Source of the DNA: Phaeodactylibacter sp.
GTDB taxonomy: Bacteria; Bacteroidota; Bacteroidia; Chitinophagales; Saprospiraceae
Direction: 5' to 3'
Length of the DNA stretch: 54,569 nt
NCBI RefSeq assembly: GCF_022763345.1
Contig: NZ_JALEGS010000105.1
Span: 1-54,569 of the forward strand
Part shown: one piece after another, positions 49,432 through 54,569 of the stretch
Position numbering within the stretch: position 1 is the first letter of the stretch
How the letters are laid out: every line of letters begins with the position of its first letter
The notes under the pieces: model-generated
Told to the model about the DNA's origin: nothing
Seen by the model: only the letters and a program-made list of their open reading frames with translations
Database searches by the model: none
Translations under genes and position numbers: made by a program

Positions 49432-52400
49432 TGCGTTGTTGCATCATGTTTTCCGGCATTTCCATTTGGAATGGCTCGAACAGGCGCTGTAGCTCCTGCG
49501 CAAATGCCTCGTCATTGTTTTGCCGGGCGGCCTGAACGATATCGTCCATAGTGCGCATCGCCAGCATGTATTCAGTTTGGAAGCTGGTCTCCAGAATTTC
49601 CGGATCGAGGGAGTTGTAGTAGTCCAGCTCGTCAGCAGTGCGTTCCGCCAGAATCTGAAGGTGCGGTTTCGCTTTTTCATACGCTCCGGCTTCGAGGTAT
49701 ACACTAATCATGTAGTAGGCCCGGTAATCGTATGGGAAGTTCATATCCGGGAAGACTTCAAAGTACTTATCGATGAGCTCAACCGCTTTTTCTGTTTCCC
49801 CGTCACGCTGCAGCTGTAGGGCGGCGCGGCGCATACTCAGCTGATGGCTCTGTACACTTGGTGCGTAGCTGCGGTCCACGAAGAGCTCTTTCTGATCGAA
49901 GTTGCCCCACATGAATTCGTTCATGACATTATCGTAGACCTTCTCACCGTCCACCCGGCCACTGCCAATGATGCCGTATTGCTGCTCGCTACTCGACTTT
50001 ACGGGGACGATGCGCAGTGCCAGGCCTTCCAGTTGCATGTAGTCGTCCAGGCCGAAGAGCTTTTCCTGTCTGGCCGTTACTGCAAAATAAATGGGGCGGT
50101 CCCAAAGGTTGCTGCCAATCACGTCCAGTATCGCCAATTCATCCTTGATCATGTATTCTTTGGACTGCAGGTTGAGCGGTATGGCGTCTACAATATTGGC
50201 GGTATCCTTTTCACTGACCACGCCTTTGGCAAGGACTTCCTGCTTATTGACCGGAATGTAGACCTGCTTGGTGTCGTAGTAGCTTTCCACCTCGCGTGCA
50301 CCGGAGGAGAACGGCAGGGTGATCGGATGGTCACTGCCAATAAACTCCAGGAAGTTCTGAAGCGTCTTAGGGCGATCCTGCCCTGATGTGTTGTAGTAGA
50401 AGACTTGATTCCGCATATTGCCGCGCAGAGCTTCGCTAGGGATCGTCATCTTGATCGGAGGAGAGTCATTGACCTTCCGGCGTAACAGATCGATGTACCA
50501 GTCTACCGCAATCAGGCTAAGGTTAACGACCCGTACATCGGTACGAATGCCTTCCACTTCCTGTGCATACCAAAGCGGGTAGGTATCGTTGTCACCATAA
50601 GTGAAGATGATGGCATTCTCCTCCACACTCTGCAGGAAGTTGTTGGCATAGTCCCGTGCACCGGTGTGGTGGATCCGGCTATGATCATCGAAGTTTTGCG
50701 TGCCCATGAGTGCAGGTGCAATGAGTATAACGGCGGCGGCTGCTGCGGCAGATACCGGGCCAGCCAGTTTGACGCGTTCCCTGAGCAGCTCGAACAGTGC
50801 CAGCACTGCCATTCCAATCCAAATCGCATAAGTGAAGAAGGACCCTACAAGTACGTAATCCCGCTCACGAGGCTCATTTGGAGGCTGATTGGAATAGATA
50901 ATGATGCCAATACCAGTGATGATAAACAAGGCCAGGAGCCCCGTAGCCTCATTAGGCCGTTTCCAGAAGTGGAAAATCAGCCCCAACAGTCCGAACAAGA
51001 ACGGCAGCATATAGTAGACGTTGCGGCCCTCCGCATTTTTCTCGGCTTCCGGGATTTTATCCTGATTGCCCAGACGGGCTTCATCCAGGAATTTGATGCC
51101 GGATATCCAATGGCCGGCAGATTTATCCCAGGGATAGAAACCCTGTTCTCCATTTTGCCGGCCGGAGAAGTTCCACATAAAGTAGCGCCAGTACATCCAT
51201 CCCAGCTGATAATTCACCAGGAAACTTATGTTGTCCGCCTGATTAGGCCGGCCCGGGGGGAGCGGCTTGCTTGGGTCCATACCGACCCACTGTTTGTAAA
51301 GTCGCGGACGTCCCTGACTGTAATCGCCCATACGCGGGAACAGCATTTTATCCTGATCCCGGTAGACGTAGGAGATTTTTTGGTCCACGATCTCATAGCG
51401 GTCGCCTTTACGGCCGTAGCGGTCTTCGATCTCTGTCTTCATGGGGCGCGCATCAAAGTGCGGACCTTTCAGCAGTGCCCGCTCACCGTACTGCTCACGG
51501 TTGAGATAGGGCAACAGGCGCATGGCATCAGTTGGTGCGTTCATGTTGATGGGCGGGCTTGCATTGGCCCGGATCACCACCAGCCCGATGGTAGAGAAGG
51601 CAACGATGACCAGTGCAGCGCCGATGGCAAACAGTTGCATCTCCCGCCGATAACGGTTAAGCAGCGAACTCATGAAGAAGCCTAAAGCGCCGATAACTGC
51701 CGCACGAGCCACCATACGGATAAACCGGCCACCGCCCATGCTGTTTTCAGCATACAGCCCGATCAGCAGGAACACGCCCGCCAGCACGTACATCGGGACG
51801 GGAGAAGTGATCTTTCCGTGCACATACATCAACAGGAGCACGATGATGGCAGCTACCACGATGAAGGTCGGGATAATGCCGGAGTGGAAAGGCAGCCCCA
51901 GCCCATTGACCATCATGAGGTCGAAGGTGGACCAAAGCCCCGGAATGCCAACGATCACAAAGTTTTGGACCGCCACGATGATCGCCACGCCTACCGCAGC
52001 AGCGATAGCGATGCCCTTCCAGGAGTATTCATTGTATTTTTTGAAGTAGTAGAATAGGGCCAGTGCCGGGAACGTCAGCAAGCTGAGCAGGTGGACACCG
52101 GTAGAAAGCCCGGCAGCATATACGGTAAACAGCAGCCAGCGGTCGGCTGAAGGCGTGTCCGGCAGATTGTACCACTTCATCATCGCCCATAGCGTAAGGG
52201 TGGTGAAGAAGGTGGACATGGCGTAGACTTCACCTTCTACGGCAGAGAACCAGATAGAGGTGGCAAATGCAGTGGTCAGACCGGCGACAATTCCTGCGCC
52301 GGCAAGTGCGATATTCTGCCCGCTGTCCGGTGTACCTTCCCGGCCTACAAGCGCCATCTTGCCCAGGATGATGGTTGTCCAGGCAACAAAGGCGGCAGCA

Positions 52401-52675
52401 AAAGCCGTAGAAATACTCGACATCAGGTTGACCGCAAAGGCAATATCCTCCGGGGCGTCAGAAAAGAGCTCTGCGAACCAGGTGAACAACCGGCCCACAA
52501 GAATGAAGAAGGGGGCACCCGGTGGGTGGACCACCTGTAGTTTGTAGGCGCCAAGGATAAATTCTCCACAGTCCCATAGGCTGCCGGTGCGCTCGGCGGA
52601 GAAAAAGTAGACCGTCAGCGCGATAGCAAATACCAGCCAGCCAGCGATAGTGTGTAAGCGGTTTGTTGATCCCAT
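49418..52675 (-). CDS. DUF2723 polytopic membrane protein, glycosyltransferase-like
   Basis: 1085 residues. The N-terminal half holds the DUF2723 domain with many membrane helices and the conserved opening TGSLWDCGEFILGAYKLQVV followed by HPPGAPFF, where the acidic Asp-Cys-Gly-Glu loop resembles the catalytic loop of protein O-mannosyltransferase-like enzymes. A large periplasmic C-terminal part (about 650-1085) ends with TPR-like helices. The family is frequent in Bacteroidota and suspected to glycosylate exported proteins or lipids; the reaction is not established. It is first in a unit with rpiB. A -7 box lies at 52756-52749. Confidence 0.9.
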   Translation of the reverse strand: MGSTNRLHTIAGWLVFAIALTVYFFSAERTGSLWDCGEFILGAYKLQVVHPPGAPFFILVGRLFTWFAELFSDAPEDIAFAVNLMSSISTAFAAAFVAWTTIILGKMALVGREGTPDSGQNIALAGAGIVAGLTTAFATSIWFSAVEGEVYAMSTFFTTLTLWAMMKWYNLPDTPSADRWLLFTVYAAGLSTGVHLLSLLTFPALALFYYFKKYNEYSWKGIAIAAAVGVAIIVAVQNFVIVGIPGLWSTFDLMMVNGLGLPFHSGIIPTFIVVAAIIVLLLMYVHGKITSPVPMYVLAGVFLLIGLYAENSMGGGRFIRMVARAAVIGALGFFMSSLLNRYRREMQLFAIGAALVIVAFSTIGLVVIRANASPPINMNAPTDAMRLLPYLNREQYGERALLKGPHFDARPMKTEIEDRYGRKGDRYEIVDQKISYVYRDQDKMLFPRMGDYSQGRPRLYKQWVGMDPSKPLPPGRPNQADNISFLVNYQLGWMYWRYFMWNFSGRQNGEQGFYPWDKSAGHWISGIKFLDEARLGNQDKIPEAEKNAEGRNVYYMLPFLFGLLGLIFHFWKRPNEATGLLALFIITGIGIIIYSNQPPNEPRERDYVLVGSFFTYAIWIGMAVLALFELLRERVKLAGPVSAAAAAAVILIAPALMGTQNFDDHSRIHHTGARDYANNFLQSVEENAIIFTYGDNDTYPLWYAQEVEGIRTDVRVVNLSLIAVDWYIDLLRRKVNDSPPIKMTIPSEALRGNMRNQVFYYNTSGQDRPKTLQNFLEFIGSDHPITLPFSSGAREVESYYDTKQVYIPVNKQEVLAKGVVSEKDTANIVDAIPLNLQSKEYMIKDELAILDVIGSNLWDRPIYFAVTARQEKLFGLDDYMQLEGLALRIVPVKSSSEQQYGIIGSGRVDGEKVYDNVMNEFMWGNFDQKELFVDRSYAPSVQSHQLSMRRAALQLQRDGETEKAVELIDKYFEVFPDMNFPYDYRAYYMISVYLEAGAYEKAKPHLQILAERTADELDYYNSLDPEILETSFQTEYMLAMRTMDDIVQAARQNNDEAFAQELQRLFEPFQMEMPENMMQQRNGGR

Positions 52676-52748
52676 TTATATTTTTCTTTTTTCGCCGGCT
52701 ACTAATAGGCAACGGTAACTTTAGCCCAGGCTCCGGCAGTAAGAATTG

Positions 52749-52756
52749 CAAAAGTA
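52749..52756 (-). promoter_or_regulatory. Candidate -7 box of the DUF2723-rpiB unit
   Basis: TACTTTTG on the minus strand, a full TAnnTTTG match 73 bases upstream of the start. Confidence 0.45.
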
Positions 52757-52933
52757 AAAAAATCTTGGCAGTGGAGGGCAGCAATGCCTGCTGAATACTT
52801 GGGGCTACCTTCCCTGATTTAAGCCTTCTTTTTCGGGGGAGTCCGAACTAAGGCTTATTTTCGCTTCTTCATAAACCCGAAAACCGGCAGGGTTCAATTC
52901 CTTTCCGGAAATTCATGCCTAATCTGTTTTGAT

Positions 52934-53116
52934 ATGCTCAAGCTTCTTGTCACCGGACTGATCCTCTATGCTGCCTACAAATTCTTTTTTGGCCCCAATG
53001 CTATTGGCAGGGGACAGAAGGAGGAGCGGGACCAAATCCGTTACGATGACCAGCGGAAGGCGTCACGCCGCGAGGATAACGATGAGGACTACATTGACTA
53101 CGAAGAGGTGGATTAG
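52934..53116 (+). CDS. DUF4834-type small membrane protein
   Basis: 60 residues: one hydrophobic segment (LLVTGLILYAAYKFFFG, about 4-20) followed by a strongly charged tail ending in acidic residues (DNDEDYIDYEEVD). This is the form of DUF4834 proteins, which occur throughout Bacteroidota with no assigned function. Its stop overlaps by four bases with the stop of the convergent PP2C gene. The 258 bases upstream hold no gene. Confidence 0.75.
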   Translation: MLKLLVTGLILYAAYKFFFGPNAIGRGQKEERDQIRYDDQRKASRREDNDEDYIDYEEVD

Positions 53117-54384
53117 CCCTGACTGTGCCCGGGCGTGAAAATCTTGCACGTGAGCACCGTGAAGTCATCCGGGTAAATATTTTCCCCTTTGAAGGCCTCG
53201 AGATAGCCCATAAGCTTTTGGTTGAAGTCTGTTGCCGTAAGCTTGTAGTTGGAGCGGACGAAGCTGTACAGCTGTTGTTCGTTCAGGTATTCTTCCTTCT
53301 CGTTTTGCAGGTCGGTCAGCCCATCGGTAAAAGTGAGAATGATGGCTTCGCCGTCCAGGTTAACTGCGCCTACTTCCAGTTCCGGCAGTTCCGGGAAGGA
53401 CCCCAGGATGGTGCACCCCCGGTCCAGCAATTGTACCTGACCATCGTTGACCAGCACAGGCGGGTTGTGGCCGGCGTTGACGTAGCTCAGCGTCTGCGTC
53501 TTCATATCGTAGGCTGCAATGAAGAAGGTGATGAACCGCTCGCCTTTGGTGATGAGGTTGACGGAATGATTGAGGTCGCGGACGAACTCGCCCAGGTCGG
53601 CTTGCTTCTTGATCAGCGTATGGAAGTTGGCCTGAAAGTTAGCCATGAGCAGTGCGGCAGCCACTCCTTTACCGGAAATATCACCGATGCAGAAAATGAT
53701 TCGCCCATTGTCAAACTCCATGAAGTCGAAGTAGTCGCCGCCCACCCCGTAGTGCGGCTTGTAGATGCTGTCGAGCTGATAGCAGCTGGTATAAGGCAGT
53801 TGTTTGGGAATGAGCATGCGCTGCATTTCGCCCGCCAGTTCCATTTCCCGCTTGAGGCGCTCCTGCTCCAGTTGACGCTTGAAGAGGCGCTTGTTCTCAA
53901 TAGCCACAGCCACGATATTGGTGATGGTAGTGATGAACTGCACCTTGTTGTACATGTCATCTTCCTCGTTAAAGCCACCGATAAAGACGTAGGCAATGGA
54001 TTTTTCCTTGTGCCGCACCGGGATGACCACATCAAAACGTCGAATGAAGGGGTGCTCCTCCTCGTCTACACTGATCAGGCGGGTGTATTTGTGGAATTGC
54101 TTGCTGACGTCAGGGGTAGGGATATCCTCCTCAATGCCGATGCTTGCCGTACATTTCCACTTTCCGCTCTCCTCATCCTGAACGAAGAGCGCCATTTTCT
54201 TTACGCCGATTTCCCAGCTCAGGAAAGACCGGTACATATTGAACAGCCCCTCAGCCGACACATTATTGTTGATGGCTTGGGTGATGTTCAGCAATCGATT
54301 GATTTGGAGCTGTTTGAGGTTTAGCTCACGCTCCAGGGATTCGATGCTCGACAGTCCTTTTTTTAAATCTGAGAAACCAGGCAT
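53113..54384 (-). CDS. GAF-domain PP2C (SpoIIE-type) serine phosphatase
   Basis: About 423 residues from the start at 54384 (MPGFSDLKKGLSSIESLERE), with a short coiled coil first. The longer frame to 54456 adds 24 unlikely residues. A GAF domain covers about 35-170 and a helical linker leads to the SpoIIE-type phosphatase: AGEMQRMLIPKQLP, GVGGDYFDFMEF with metal-binding aspartates, IGDISGKGVAAALLMA, and FTDGLTDLQNEK. It probably dephosphorylates an anti-anti-sigma (STAS) protein or similar partner in response to a GAF ligand; no such partner is in the window. Confidence 0.92.
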   Translation of the reverse strand: MPGFSDLKKGLSSIESLERELNLKQLQINRLLNITQAINNNVSAEGLFNMYRSFLSWEIGVKKMALFVQDEESGKWKCTASIGIEEDIPTPDVSKQFHKYTRLISVDEEEHPFIRRFDVVIPVRHKEKSIAYVFIGGFNEEDDMYNKVQFITTITNIVAVAIENKRLFKRQLEQERLKREMELAGEMQRMLIPKQLPYTSCYQLDSIYKPHYGVGGDYFDFMEFDNGRIIFCIGDISGKGVAAALLMANFQANFHTLIKKQADLGEFVRDLNHSVNLITKGERFITFFIAAYDMKTQTLSYVNAGHNPPVLVNDGQVQLLDRGCTILGSFPELPELEVGAVNLDGEAIILTFTDGLTDLQNEKEEYLNEQQLYSFVRSNYKLTATDFNQKLMGYLEAFKGENIYPDDFTVLTCKIFTPGHSQG

Positions 54385-54515
54385 GGTTAATTTTGTAGTT
54401 TTCCGGAGGTATTCCCGGTCAGTATGCAGTAAATATAGTAAACTCCGCTTCGGCACCTAAAGTCAAGGCCAGATTGTGTGTATAACAAATTGCACAAGTT
54501 AGCTATCTTTAAAGT

Positions 54516-54569
54516 ATGAAGAAGCCAACCCCCACCCCGAGCGAGCTAGAACAAGTTGCCGACGAGATA
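54516..54569 (+). CDS. Start of a gene cut off by the window end
   Basis: Eighteen codons from an ATG at 54516 (MKKPTPTPSELEQVADEI), open to the window end. A near-consensus -7 box TATCTTTA stands five bases upstream of the start, very close. The first residues recall the beginning of BlaI/MecI-type regulators, but there is too little to name it. Confidence 0.35.
   Translation, partial: MKKPTPTPSELEQVADEI

Noticed and set aside
52880..52920. GGTTCAATTCC resembling a tRNA T-arm
   Set aside because: No matching acceptor stem, D-arm or anticodon arm can be drawn around it; the T-stem itself does not close.

Overview
The window reads as a chromosomal segment of a Bacteroidota bacterium, most likely of the Saprospiria (Lewinella/Phaeodactylibacter-like). 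The grounds are: lineage-typical families (DUF2723 membrane protein, DUF4834 protein, TonB-dependent receptor with a carboxypeptidase-like N-terminal domain, DUF4625 lipoprotein, type IX secretion C-terminal domains, Rho with a long charged insert); promoter -7 boxes of the form TAnnTTTG in front of many genes; and almost no Shine-Dalgarno sequences. No tRNA, rRNA, CRISPR array, prophage or complete insertion sequence was found. The species assignment is inference.

Layout. 1-4.9 kb: a minus-strand run of a geranylgeranyl-reductase-type flavoprotein, a secreted MORN/YwqK-like protein, and an overlapping inositol-monophosphatase-like phosphatase and small-molecule kinase. 5.0-11.6 kb: a molybdenum hydroxylase locus, with xdhC/coxF-type maturation factor facing coxG-coxS-coxL-coxM-coxD. 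CoxL carries the form II motif AYRGAGR, so its substrate is uncertain. 11.8-17.8 kb: a small exported protein, citrate synthase, glycine cleavage H protein, a VanZ-like protein, TonB and a TPR protein. 17.9-23.1 kb: information-processing genes (bL34, ribosome recycling factor, a zinc metallopeptidase, seryl-tRNA synthetase, Rho); Rho has its own promoter and a C-rich, G-poor leader. 23.2-29.4 kb: an MscS channel, two small alpha+beta-fold proteins, an ECF sigma/anti-sigma pair and HtpG. 29.4-30.4 kb holds no convincing gene but contains a promoter-to-terminator unit that may be a non-coding RNA.

30.4-39.8 kb: a large Asp-box propeller lipoprotein with a dockerin-like tail and a companion lipoprotein, then a minus-strand set running hemN, vanadium-haloperoxidase-like lipoprotein, amino acid permease, M20 amidohydrolase, YraN. 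39.9-43.2 kb is accessory: GC-rich hairpin repeats flank an AT-richer block with an orphan type IX sorting domain and a complete type IX cargo protein, followed by an unrecognised protein and a nested palindrome. 43.3-48.8 kb: an AmgK-like sugar kinase fused to a RapZ C-terminal domain, a TonB-dependent receptor, a divergent DUF4625 lipoprotein and a Fur-family repressor. The same TGCAAC-N3-GTTGCA palindrome stands between the receptor and lipoprotein genes and upstream of the repressor, which suggests a small zinc (or other metal) regulon. A 168-bp terminal-inverted-repeat element sits exactly between the lipoprotein and repressor genes and supplies both stop codons. 49.0-54.6 kb: RpiB, the DUF2723 membrane protein, a DUF4834 protein, a GAF-PP2C phosphatase and the start of a cut-off gene.

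The strongest leads for something new are the metal regulon with its paired operators and DUF4625 lipoprotein, the kinase-RapZ fusion, the reordered form II cox locus with MoxR but no VWA partner, the repeat-flanked type IX cargo block, and the orphan transcription unit near 29.65-30.07 kb.
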